Below are positions 27,784 through 36,104 of a DNA stretch of 64,000 nt, piece after piece. The stretch lies in assembly GCA_902798745.1 (NCBI GenBank), contig CADBXM010000006.1, positions 124,001 to 188,000 on the forward strand, read 5' to 3'. The notes beneath the pieces were generated by a model, which did no database searches, was not told where the DNA came from, and saw nothing but the letters and a program-made list of their open reading frames with translations. Position 1 is the stretch's first letter. Each line of letters begins with the position of its first letter. Position numbers and translations under genes: made by a program. The DNA comes from an uncultured Eubacteriales bacterium. Lineage in GTDB: Bacteria > Bacillota > Clostridia > Peptostreptococcales > Anaerovoracaceae.

Positions 27784-28860
27784 TTACCCCCTTCTGCGTA
27801 ACTGCCCGCAGGCAGCGTCAATATCATTTCCAAGAGTGCGTCTGATAGTTACAGCGACGCCCTCCTTCTCAAGTACTTCCTTGAATCGCTTCACATTGCT
27901 GTGCTGCGCCTTTTTATATTCCCTGCCATCGACTTCATTGAGCGGGATCAGATTTACATGAGCGAGCCATCCTTTGAGCTTTGAAGCAAGCTCCCGTGCA
28001 CACTCCTTAGAATCGTTGACTCCGTCTATGACGGCATACTCAAAAGTGATACGCCTCCCTGTCTTCTCGGTATAAGCCCTTGCAGCATTTATGAGTTCAT
28101 CGAACCTATACTTACGAGCAACAGGCATCGTCTTTTCCCTTAGTTCCTGATTTGGAGCATGGAGGGATATCGCGAGGTTCACCTGCGGGAATTCTTCCGC
28201 AAATCTCTCGATACCTTCTATGATCCCGCAGGTAGAAACAGTGATGTTTCTCAGGCTCAGATCATAACCGGCAGGATCGTGTATGAGCCTGATGAACCTC
28301 GCAACTTCTTCGTAGTTGTCAAAAGGTTCGCCCATGCCCATTATCACGACATGATTGATTTCTTCGCCTGTCAGGTTCCTCATTGCGAGTACTTCACCGA
28401 GCATCTCACCGCCTGTCAGGCTCCTCTCAAGCCCGTCCATTGTAGAAGCACAAAACTTGCATCCCATGCGGCAACCTGCTTGAGAAGATATACATATCGA
28501 GTTGCCGTACTCATATTTCATGAATACGGACTCGACTTCTGTCCCTGTATCCGGGTCTTTGTCTGCCAAAAGGAAACGGAAAAGACATTTTACAGTCCCG
28601 TCCTTTGAGGTCTGGATGCTTTCCGCAAACGGGAGCCCTATATACAAGCCCTCATCAGCCATGGACTGTCTAAGTGCCTTTGGAATATTGCGCATTTCGT
28701 CAAGGCTGTTGATACCTTTAGAAAGCCACCCAAATATCTGTTTCGCCCGGAATCTCTTTTCACCCAGAGCTTCGATAAGACAAGCAAGCTCATCAATATT
28801 GTAATTAAGCAGATTCTTATTATCAGACTCTTTCGACTGCGATACCTGTCTTGTGTCCAT
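27784..28860 (-). CDS. rlmN: 23S rRNA/tRNA adenine-C2 methyltransferase RlmN
   Basis: Radical SAM enzyme that methylates A2503 of 23S rRNA and A37 of some tRNAs. It is 358 aa. The cluster motif CRMGCKFC lies near residue 133, the SAM block GMGEPFDNY follows, and the second catalytic Cys is in DAACGQLR near the C terminus. The predicted ATG lies 38 nt inside the end of ileS with no ribosome binding site, so translation is probably coupled to ileS; I saw no later Met before the conserved NLLNYNIDEL start of the domain. Confidence 0.94.
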   Translation of the reverse strand: MDTRQVSQSKESDNKNLLNYNIDELACLIEALGEKRFRAKQIFGWLSKGINSLDEMRNIPKALRQSMADEGLYIGLPFAESIQTSKDGTVKCLFRFLLADKDPDTGTEVESVFMKYEYGNSICISSQAGCRMGCKFCASTMDGLERSLTGGEMLGEVLAMRNLTGEEINHVVIMGMGEPFDNYEEVARFIRLIHDPAGYDLSLRNITVSTCGIIEGIERFAEEFPQVNLAISLHAPNQELREKTMPVARKYRFDELINAARAYTEKTGRRITFEYAVIDGVNDSKECARELASKLKGWLAHVNLIPLNEVDGREYKKAQHSNVKRFKEVLEKEGVAVTIRRTLGNDIDAACGQLRRRG

Positions 28861-31800
28861 TTATATCGAATTCAGGAAGTTCTGTTCCGGTCTCGGCCTT
28901 ATCAGCGATATCTAGTGATACTGCTATTGTCTCATCTTTGATGAAGTCTGATGCTTCTTCAGCAGCGGCTTTGATCTCTTCATCAGCAGTCATGTTGATT
29001 TTGATCTCATCCATCATGTCAAAGTCAGCCTGCTTACGGAGCTGCTGTATTTTGGAGATCATCTCTCTTACATAGCCCTGATTTATAAGTTCAGGAGTCA
29101 GCGTAGTATCGAGAATAGTGAATACATTGCCGTCCATTCCGACAACAAATCCTTCTTTGGAGCTGATCCTTACATCAACGAGATCCTTAGTGATATCGTA
29201 CTCTTCTCCGCCGAGCTCCATCTTTACAGGGCCATTATCGAGTGCCGATATAGTCTCTTTTGCGTCGAGGCTTGCGAGCTTAGCGCCGAATGCCTTCACA
29301 TTCTTACCGAGCACAGGACCTGCTGCTCTGAAGTTTGGCTTGATCTCAAAGTTCATATACTTATCGAGATCGCCTTCGAATTGTACTTCATGCACGTTCA
29401 GCTCTTCCTTGATGAGGTCTGTAAGATCGCTGATCTTGTCGCTGTAGCTTCCGTCAACGATCACTTTGCTAAGTGGCTGGCGAACTTTCAGTTTCTCTTG
29501 CTCTCTTGTGCTGCGTCCGAGGTTTACAAGCACCTTTACAAGATCCATTCTCTCCTCTGTCCTGTCATCTATGAGACTCTCATCTGCTTCAGGATAGTAA
29601 GCGACATGTACTGTAGTCTCTCCAGTAAGTTTTGTATAGATCTCATCGGAGATGAATGGTGCGACAGGTGCCATCATCTTGGCAACGCCTGTCAGTACTT
29701 CATATGTAGTTGCATAAGCAGCTCTCTTGTCGAGTGACATCTCATCGCCCTCGCCTTCAGCGAAGAATCTTCTTCTGGCTCTTCTGATGTACCAGTTGGA
29801 GAGGTCTCCGTCGATGAATTCGCCGATGGCTCTTACGGTCTTCATGTGGTCATAGGAATCCATGGCCTCGGTTGTCACTTTGATCAATCTGTTGTATTTC
29901 GAGATGATCCATCTGTCGAGTTCCGGTCTGTCAGCATAAGGCACATCGAGGTGCTTCTTTTCTACCTTGTCAATGTTAGCGTAGAGACAGAAGAAGTTGT
30001 AAGTGTTTCTGAGTGTGCTGAACACCTTGCTTATGACTTCTCTTATGCCGTCCTCATCGAACTTGGTAGGAGTCCAAGCAGGCGATCCGTATACCAGATA
30101 CCACCTTACAGCGTCAGTACCGTACTTATCCATCATCTCGAATGGATTTACAGTGTTTCCAACGTGCTTGGACATCTTCTTGCCGTTCTTGTCGAGAATA
30201 AGGTCGTTTACGAGAACGTTCCTGTATGGAGCGCAGCCTTTTACGATTGTCGAAATGGCCATCAGTGAATAGAACCAACCTCTTGTCTGGTCGATGCCTT
30301 CGCAAATGAAGTCTGCCGGGAAGAGTTCGTTATCGAATCTGTCTTCGTTCTCGAACGGGAAATGCCACTGTGCGAAAGGCATTGCTCCTGAGTCGAACCA
30401 GCAGTCCATTACCTCAGGTATCCTGTGCATGCTCTTTCCGCACTCAGGGCACTTGATCGTGACGTCGTCTACGTAAGGTCTGTGGAGTTCGATGTCCATG
30501 TCGATTTTCTGCTCTGCATCGTTGATGAGTTGCTTGCGTGAACCTACGCAGTGCAGATGTCCGCATTCGCACTTCCAGATCGGGATAGGTGTTCCCCAAT
30601 ATCTTGATCTGGAAATAGCCCAGTCTTTAACGTCCTCAAGCCAGTTTCCGAATCTCTTCTCACCCACATACGGCGGATACCAATTTACTGTATTGTTATT
30701 AGCTACCAGCTGATCTCTCAGCTTGGTCATCTCGATGTACCACGACTTATTCGCGTAGTATACGAGAGGAGTTCCGCATCTCCAGCAGTGTGGATAAGCG
30801 TGCTCAAGTTTCTGCTTCGCGTAGATCTTATTATCCTGAGCAAGATACTTAATGATATCTACATCCAGACCATCTTCCATTACGAATCTGCCTGCCCATG
30901 GAGTCTCGGTGTAGCAGCCTCTTTCATCTACTGGCTGCATAACAGCAAGATCATACTTGCGTCCACAGTTATAGTCGTCTTCACCGAAGGCCGGGGCAGT
31001 ATGTACGATTCCCGTACCATCCTCGATGGATACATAGTCCATGCAAGTGACGATGAACGCGTTCTTCCCCTTTTCAGGAACACAGAATGGTTCAAGCTGC
31101 TCATAAGTCCAGTACTCCATCTCGGAGCCCTTCACCTTGTCGACAACTTCGTACTCGTCGTTAGCAAGAACGCTTGAGGCGAGAGCTTCTGCCACCCAAA
31201 GATAATCTCCCTCACTGTCTCCCGACTTCATAAGGCACTTCACGTAGTCGATATCAGGTCCGACCGTCAGCGCGATATTCGAAGCAAGAGTCCATGGTGT
31301 AGTCGTCCATGCCAGGAAGTATTCGTTATCATGATCCACTCCCGTGCGACGGAAGCGACATGTAAGCGTGTTTACTTTGATGTCCTTGTAGCCCTGAGCT
31401 ACCTCGTGCGAAGCAAGACCTGTTCCGCATCGTGGGCAGTAAGGCAGTATCTTATATCCTTCGTAGACAAGCCCTTTGTCGAAAGCGTTCTTTATGATCC
31501 ACCAGCCGGTCTCTATATAGTCATTCTTATAAGTGATGTAAGGGTCTTCCATGTCGGCCATATAAGCCATCTTCTCAGACATATCAGTCCACATCTGAGT
31601 GTATTTGAAGACTGATTCACGGCACTTCTCGTTGAATTCCTTGATGCCGTACTTCTCGATATTCTGCTTGCCGCTGAATCCGAGTTCCTTTTCAACCTCG
31701 ATCTCAACAGGCAATCCGTGTGTATCCCAGCCGCCTTTGCGCTTTACCTGGAATCCCTTCATCGTTTTGTATCTGTTGACTGAATCCTTTAGAGTTCTGG

Positions 31801-31978
31801 CCATCATGTGGTGGATGCCCGGTTTACCATTCGCTGTCGGAGGTCCTTCATAGAAAACAAATGACGGCGCGCCTTCCCTTGCTTTTACACAAAGGTTGAG
31901 CATGTCGAGTTCGTTCCATTTTTTGATCTGTTCCGCCTGATACTCAGCTACGGGCTTGTCCGATAGATTTTCAAACAT
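28823..31978 (-). CDS. ileS: Isoleucyl-tRNA synthetase, eukaryotic-like type 2
   Basis: Class I synthetase of 1051 aa. The HIGH-equivalent motif is GKPGIHHMMARTLKD (about 51-65) and KMSKHVGN lies near residue 600. The longer length, the GIHH form of the first motif and a C-terminal region without the bacterial zinc-finger end are traits of the type 2 group, which in characterised members is naturally insensitive to mupirocin. The CP1 editing domain (about 185-390) is present. CAGGAGAAATAAC precedes the ATG. No T-box fits the leader. Confidence 0.96.
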   Translation of the reverse strand: MFENLSDKPVAEYQAEQIKKWNELDMLNLCVKAREGAPSFVFYEGPPTANGKPGIHHMMARTLKDSVNRYKTMKGFQVKRKGGWDTHGLPVEIEVEKELGFSGKQNIEKYGIKEFNEKCRESVFKYTQMWTDMSEKMAYMADMEDPYITYKNDYIETGWWIIKNAFDKGLVYEGYKILPYCPRCGTGLASHEVAQGYKDIKVNTLTCRFRRTGVDHDNEYFLAWTTTPWTLASNIALTVGPDIDYVKCLMKSGDSEGDYLWVAEALASSVLANDEYEVVDKVKGSEMEYWTYEQLEPFCVPEKGKNAFIVTCMDYVSIEDGTGIVHTAPAFGEDDYNCGRKYDLAVMQPVDERGCYTETPWAGRFVMEDGLDVDIIKYLAQDNKIYAKQKLEHAYPHCWRCGTPLVYYANKSWYIEMTKLRDQLVANNNTVNWYPPYVGEKRFGNWLEDVKDWAISRSRYWGTPIPIWKCECGHLHCVGSRKQLINDAEQKIDMDIELHRPYVDDVTIKCPECGKSMHRIPEVMDCWFDSGAMPFAQWHFPFENEDRFDNELFPADFICEGIDQTRGWFYSLMAISTIVKGCAPYRNVLVNDLILDKNGKKMSKHVGNTVNPFEMMDKYGTDAVRWYLVYGSPAWTPTKFDEDGIREVISKVFSTLRNTYNFFCLYANIDKVEKKHLDVPYADRPELDRWIISKYNRLIKVTTEAMDSYDHMKTVRAIGEFIDGDLSNWYIRRARRRFFAEGEGDEMSLDKRAAYATTYEVLTGVAKMMAPVAPFISDEIYTKLTGETTVHVAYYPEADESLIDDRTEERMDLVKVLVNLGRSTREQEKLKVRQPLSKVIVDGSYSDKISDLTDLIKEELNVHEVQFEGDLDKYMNFEIKPNFRAAGPVLGKNVKAFGAKLASLDAKETISALDNGPVKMELGGEEYDITKDLVDVRISSKEGFVVGMDGNVFTILDTTLTPELINQGYVREMISKIQQLRKQADFDMMDEIKINMTADEEIKAAAEEASDFIKDETIAVSLDIADKAETGTELPEFDINGHKTGIAVERV

Positions 31979-32058
31979 GTTATTTCTCCTGGTAATTGAT
32001 TTTTGAATGTTTTTAACTGCTCAATTTTACATACTGAGCCATCATTTCACAATAGTGT

Positions 32059-32067
32059 ATTCTAACA
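32059..32067 (-). promoter_or_regulatory. Candidate extended -10 promoter for ileS
   Basis: The minus strand reads TGTTAGAAT, an extended -10 (TG-N-TAGAAT), about 80 nt before the ileS start; the -35 match is poor (TTATAC at 17 nt). The resulting leader has a small GCTCA/TGAGC stem but none of the conserved T-box blocks. The rest of 31979-32121 is AT-rich with no other recognisable feature. Confidence 0.4.
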
Positions 32068-32121
32068 TATTTCATCACGCCGTATAACCCTAAAATAGCC
32101 ATTTTGTATACAAAAATCCGT

Positions 32122-32159
32122 ACAAATAAAAACGGACCGAGATCACTGTCCCGGTCCGT
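32122..32159 (-). terminator. Intrinsic terminator of the NhaC-type antiporter gene
   Basis: An 8-bp stem ACGGACCG/CGGTCCGT (32132-32139 with 32152-32159) is followed on the minus strand by TTTTATTTGT. It lies 19 nt after the antiporter stop codon and isolates it from ileS. Confidence 0.85.
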
Positions 32160-32177
32160 CAACTGAACAGATTATCA

Positions 32178-33491
32178 CTAGTTTGCTTTGCTGCTTCTGT
32201 AAAGAATTATCGATATGATCACAGCTATCAGAAGTGCAAACTGATAGAACAGGAATGGCATTATCTCGATACTTGTAATGCCCGTTGCTGCGGCAGCTAT
32301 AAGAAGCTGAGCACCGTAAGGTATTATGCCCTGCCCTATACATGAGAACGTATCAAGAAGCGAAGCGCTGCGCTTCGGATCAATATCGTATTCCGTCGCA
32401 ACATCCTTCGCTATAGGTCCTGACAGAACGATTGCTACAGTATTGTTAGCAGTAGCGATGTCCATAAGAAGTACGAGCAGCCCGATTCCAAACATGCCGC
32501 CTTTTGTTCCTTTGAATGTCCTGCTGATGAAATCGATTATCGCCGCAAAACCACCGTTGTCTTTTATAAGAGCTCCGATCGCAGCAACGAGTATTGCAAC
32601 GACCATGGTCTCAAACATTCCTGATGTTCCGGCTCCCATCGCACTGAAAGCAGATGCAATAGTCAACGAACCCGTAATAAGGCCTGTGATCAGGAAGAGT
32701 ACTACACCACCGCAAAGAGCAACAAAGACATTGATTCCTGCGATAGCCGCGATAAGGACAATAAAGTAAGGAAGAGTCTGGATGACATTGAATTGACCTA
32801 TCTCAAATTCAGCTACACCACCTTTTGAAGAAATTAGGATAAGTATGACCAGTGTAACTAATGCCGCAGGAAAAGCGATCTTGAAGTTGGTCCTGAATTT
32901 ATCTTTCATCGCACAGCCCTGGGTCTTTGTGGCGGCAATAGTTGTATCAGAAACGAACGAAAGGTTGTCTCCGAACATAGCCCCGCCGACTACTGTTGCA
33001 ATACAAAGCGGAAGATTAAGGCCGGCTGTAGTTGCTACTGATAGTGCTATAGGCGCAAGAACGGTGATCGTACCGACGCTGGTTCCCATTGCCATGGATA
33101 TAAGGCAGGCAATAATGAAAATGCCCGGTACCGCGAATCTGGCAGGTACTATGCTGAGAAGCATGTATGCCGTGCTATCCGCTCCGCCTGATTCTCTGGC
33201 AATACCACTGAAAGCTCCTGCTACCAGGAATATGAAGAGCATGATAGTGATGTTGTCATCGCCTATTCCCTGAGCGCAAATGTGTATTTTTTCATCGAAT
33301 GTGTGATCCCTGTTCTGAATAAGCGCAACTATTAGCGCGATCACGAAGGAAACGACAACCGACATGATATAAAAGCCCATGCCGCCTTCGACAGGTTTGA
33401 TGTATTCGAAATAGATACCGCTTCCCAGATAAAGTATCAGAAACACAAGAATAGGTATCAAAGCTGCTCCGTTTGGTTTTTTGTTTTCCAT
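32178..33491 (-). CDS. NhaC-family Na+/H+ antiporter-like membrane protein
   Basis: A 437-aa protein with about 11-12 hydrophobic segments. Family-like features are SMAMGTSVGTITVLAPIAL, GGAMFGDNLSFVSDTTIAAT, and a symmetric later block LMDIATANNTVAIVLSGPIAKDVA followed by FSCIGQGIIPYGAQLLIAA. These match the NhaC/YuiF group, whose members exchange Na+ for H+ or amino acids/organic acids. The substrate cannot be told from sequence. It stands alone, with its own terminator (32122-32159), between ileS and the divergent small gene at 33687. Confidence 0.85.
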   Translation of the reverse strand: MENKKPNGAALIPILVFLILYLGSGIYFEYIKPVEGGMGFYIMSVVVSFVIALIVALIQNRDHTFDEKIHICAQGIGDDNITIMLFIFLVAGAFSGIARESGGADSTAYMLLSIVPARFAVPGIFIIACLISMAMGTSVGTITVLAPIALSVATTAGLNLPLCIATVVGGAMFGDNLSFVSDTTIAATKTQGCAMKDKFRTNFKIAFPAALVTLVILILISSKGGVAEFEIGQFNVIQTLPYFIVLIAAIAGINVFVALCGGVVLFLITGLITGSLTIASAFSAMGAGTSGMFETMVVAILVAAIGALIKDNGGFAAIIDFISRTFKGTKGGMFGIGLLVLLMDIATANNTVAIVLSGPIAKDVATEYDIDPKRSASLLDTFSCIGQGIIPYGAQLLIAAAATGITSIEIMPFLFYQFALLIAVIISIILYRSSKAN

Positions 33492-33595
33492 ATCTAATCT
33501 CCATTCAATTTTTTCCTGAACAAATATACATTATGGTCGAGGAATATTCCACCCCTGTCAGCAAACGGATCCGAGCCTTATCAGAGACAAGAAGT

Positions 33596-33625
33596 TTGAC
33601 TCTCAAGCCTTGAAAATAGTATTAT
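33596..33625 (+). promoter_or_regulatory. Sigma-A-like promoter for the small gene at 33687
   Basis: TTGACT (33596-33601), an 18-nt spacer and TATTAT (33620-33625) match the -35 and -10 consensus at five of six positions each, on the plus strand. Transcription would begin near 33632, giving a leader of about 55 nt. The remainder of 33492-33686 shows no clear promoter for the divergent antiporter gene. Confidence 0.6.
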
Positions 33626-33686
33626 TCAATCAAATAAAAAAGCCTCACGACGAATCAAGTTTTATTGTATTTTTTAGGAAACTCAA

Positions 33687-33965
33687 GTGCCACTTATAAT
33701 TCTCGGACTGATAGTAACAATAGGAATAGTACTTTACGCTCTCGTTCGATACGAAAACAGCGGCGAGGAGGACACACGCCCTGTAAGAGAGCGCTATCCG
33801 CATGCCTTTAATACCAAAAAAGAAGTAAAGGATATATTTGAGTCTTTTGCAAATATCGATGAAGACGAGCCCGATGGATCAGTTCATGATAATGACAGTG
33901 ACGGGAACACTTTGAAGTTTCCTGATAATGCTGAACTGGAAAAGCGCAAACGCAATATACACTGA
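33687..33965 (+). CDS. Small single-pass membrane protein of unknown function
   Basis: A 92-aa protein starting with GTG, with AGGAAA at good spacing and a promoter upstream, which supports a real gene despite its being one of two plus-strand genes. Residues about 2-18 form one transmembrane helix (PLIILGLIVTIGIVLYALV); the rest is hydrophilic and acidic, with DEDEPDGSVHDNDSDGN in the middle and a basic end KRKRN. I do not recognise a family. It ends 2 nt before the convergent ppk stop, with no terminator between them. Confidence 0.7.
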   Translation: MPLIILGLIVTIGIVLYALVRYENSGEEDTRPVRERYPHAFNTKKEVKDIFESFANIDEDEPDGSVHDNDSDGNTLKFPDNAELEKRKRNIH

Positions 33966-33967
33966 TA

Positions 33968-36001
33968 TCACTTGCGGGCGTATGTTCCATTTGGAGTGAT
34001 GACCCTACCTTTTTCCATATCCATATAAACACACTGCATCTCTTCCCGGATGCGGTTTTTTATGTGCTTATCATTTACTGGACAAGCCAGTTCCACTCTC
34101 CTATCCATATTGCGAGGCATAAAGTCAGCAGAAGATATATACATCTTTTCATCAGTGCCCGTTCCGAAAATATACACACGTGAATGCTCGAGGAATCTTC
34201 CGACTTTGTTTACTATGCAGACATTCTCTGTAGCATTTTCAATGCCCGAGAGCATGCAGCATATACCGCGGACTATCATACGTACACGACAGCCCTTGCA
34301 GGAAGCTTCCATCAAAGCCTCGATAAGCTTTTCATCGGAAAGCGAATTGATCTTAATGAAGATGAGTCCATCTTTACCCTTCTTCCCTTCACGTTTTATC
34401 AGCTTCAAGATCTCTTTACGCATGCTGACAGGCGATACCAAGAGAGGCTCGTAGTCCTTTTCACCTATTCTTCCCTTACAGATATCTTTGAACAAACGTG
34501 ATGCCGCTCTTCCGATCTCAGTATCTGCGGTCAAAAGTGACAGATCTGTATATAGCTTTGCAGTCTTTTCATTGTAATTGCCGGTGGAGATATTTGTGAT
34601 ATAGCTGTGCTTTTCAGAAAAAACTATCTGACATAACTTTGAATGCACTTTGTATTTTTCTGTTCCGTAATAGACTTTACATCCCGCAGACTTCAGACGT
34701 TCTGCCCATGCGAGATTCTTTTCTTCATCAAATCGCGCTCTCAGTTCAAGAACGACTTTGACCTTCTTGCCGTTACGTGCGGCATATATTAAGTAATCCG
34801 TTATCTTAGGGTTCGAGGCAAGACGGTATATCGTGATCCTGATTTCCGATACTTCATTACTGAAAGCCGCTTCTCTCAAGAGGCATAAAAAAGCATCCAT
34901 GGAATCATAAGGATAGCAGGACAATATGTCGTGTTTCCTTATTTCGTCTATCATTTCCCCCTTTATCTCAGTAGTCTGATCGTGAGGGATATGAGGTTCA
35001 TATAATAAGCCTTTTTTCTTATCCTCAGGAAGTTTTTCTTCGAGCTCACTGATATATGAATAGTCTATCCTTGTGGTCGTGAACAACTGACGTTCAACAA
35101 GTCCAAGTGACTTTAAAAGATATCTTTTTAGGCTTGCGCTTAGTTTTCCATCTGTGATCAGCTTATCTGCGGAAGCGTGTTTTCTTTTGCTGATCATCTT
35201 GCGCATTCCGCTTATGGTGTTGGCAGAGCCATCATCGATGGCCACTTCCGACGTTCTCGCTATATCCAGTGAGTGGATCTCAACAGGTACGAATGGAACG
35301 AAAAGCGTATCGGCAAACATCCTTATAATGTCCTCAGACAGAACATAACGAAAAACGTTGTTAGAACCGCTGTTTATGATGGTACTGACACGTGGGATAT
35401 CATCTTCGAAGTCTGCTGTTTCTTGATATACATCTTCATCAATCACCATTACTTTCGTAAGGCCGGCCGGAATATCTACAAGCCCGAATCTGTCTTCCAT
35501 CTCGGCGTCCAGATCCGCTATCAGATATGTCCTTTCTTCGTCAAGATACGGGATCCTGTCATCCCCGCTGAGAACGGTGATCTTAAGGCGTGGTTTAAGA
35601 ACATCTCGGAAGAAATCAAAGCATGCGCCTCTTTCAGCGTCGCTCATATTTGAAGGCTCAAGACGCTTTATACCTTTTTCGGCCAATCTTTTTTCTACAA
35701 GACCGTATGCCATGTCCTTTTTCATTAAAAGGCCGGGAATAAGACTGTGGATGCGGCTTAGTTGCTCTCCTGCTGTCATGCCGGACTTTTCATCTATATC
35801 ATCATCACCTTCAACATCCTCCCCAAGAAGACTCCCTACTCTTACTTTGAAGAACTCTTCAAGATTGGACGTAAAAATTGCGATGAAACGAAGACGCTCA
35901 AAGAGAGGCACTGTCTCATCCAGTGCTTCTTCCAGGACACGCTCGTTGTAGCGGAGCCATGATATCTCTCTGTTCTGTGTGAAGCCTTCTTCGTAAAGCA
36001 T
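33968..36001 (-). CDS. ppk1: Polyphosphate kinase 1
   Basis: Reversibly polymerises the gamma phosphate of ATP into polyphosphate. It is 677 aa. The N-terminal domain has NREISWLRYNERVLEEA; the catalytic part contains RARFDEEKNLAWAERL, the phosphorylated His region YKVHSKLCQIV near residue 452, ITNISTGNYNEKTA, and the C-terminal SSADFMPRNMDRRVELACPV block. The ribosome binding site is weak. A perfect hairpin lies 45 nt before the start. It follows pnp. Confidence 0.95.
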   Translation of the reverse strand: MLYEEGFTQNREISWLRYNERVLEEALDETVPLFERLRFIAIFTSNLEEFFKVRVGSLLGEDVEGDDDIDEKSGMTAGEQLSRIHSLIPGLLMKKDMAYGLVEKRLAEKGIKRLEPSNMSDAERGACFDFFRDVLKPRLKITVLSGDDRIPYLDEERTYLIADLDAEMEDRFGLVDIPAGLTKVMVIDEDVYQETADFEDDIPRVSTIINSGSNNVFRYVLSEDIIRMFADTLFVPFVPVEIHSLDIARTSEVAIDDGSANTISGMRKMISKRKHASADKLITDGKLSASLKRYLLKSLGLVERQLFTTTRIDYSYISELEEKLPEDKKKGLLYEPHIPHDQTTEIKGEMIDEIRKHDILSCYPYDSMDAFLCLLREAAFSNEVSEIRITIYRLASNPKITDYLIYAARNGKKVKVVLELRARFDEEKNLAWAERLKSAGCKVYYGTEKYKVHSKLCQIVFSEKHSYITNISTGNYNEKTAKLYTDLSLLTADTEIGRAASRLFKDICKGRIGEKDYEPLLVSPVSMRKEILKLIKREGKKGKDGLIFIKINSLSDEKLIEALMEASCKGCRVRMIVRGICCMLSGIENATENVCIVNKVGRFLEHSRVYIFGTGTDEKMYISSADFMPRNMDRRVELACPVNDKHIKNRIREEMQCVYMDMEKGRVITPNGTYARK

Positions 36002-36045
36002 TTTAGCTTGATGCCCTTTAGATTATTCCTCAAGCAGATATGAAT

Positions 36046-36076
36046 AGCGTGCATATATTATCCATATATGCACGCT
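36046..36076 (-). terminator. Perfect 13-bp hairpin between pnp and ppk1
   Basis: AGCGTGCATATAT (36046-36058) pairs fully with 36064-36076 across a 5-nt loop. The minus-strand sequence after it is ATTCATATCT, not a U-tract, so termination of pnp may be weak or the hairpin may serve processing. Confidence 0.6.
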
Positions 36077-36104
36077 GATTATATCATTTGTATCGCCTTT
36101 ATGA

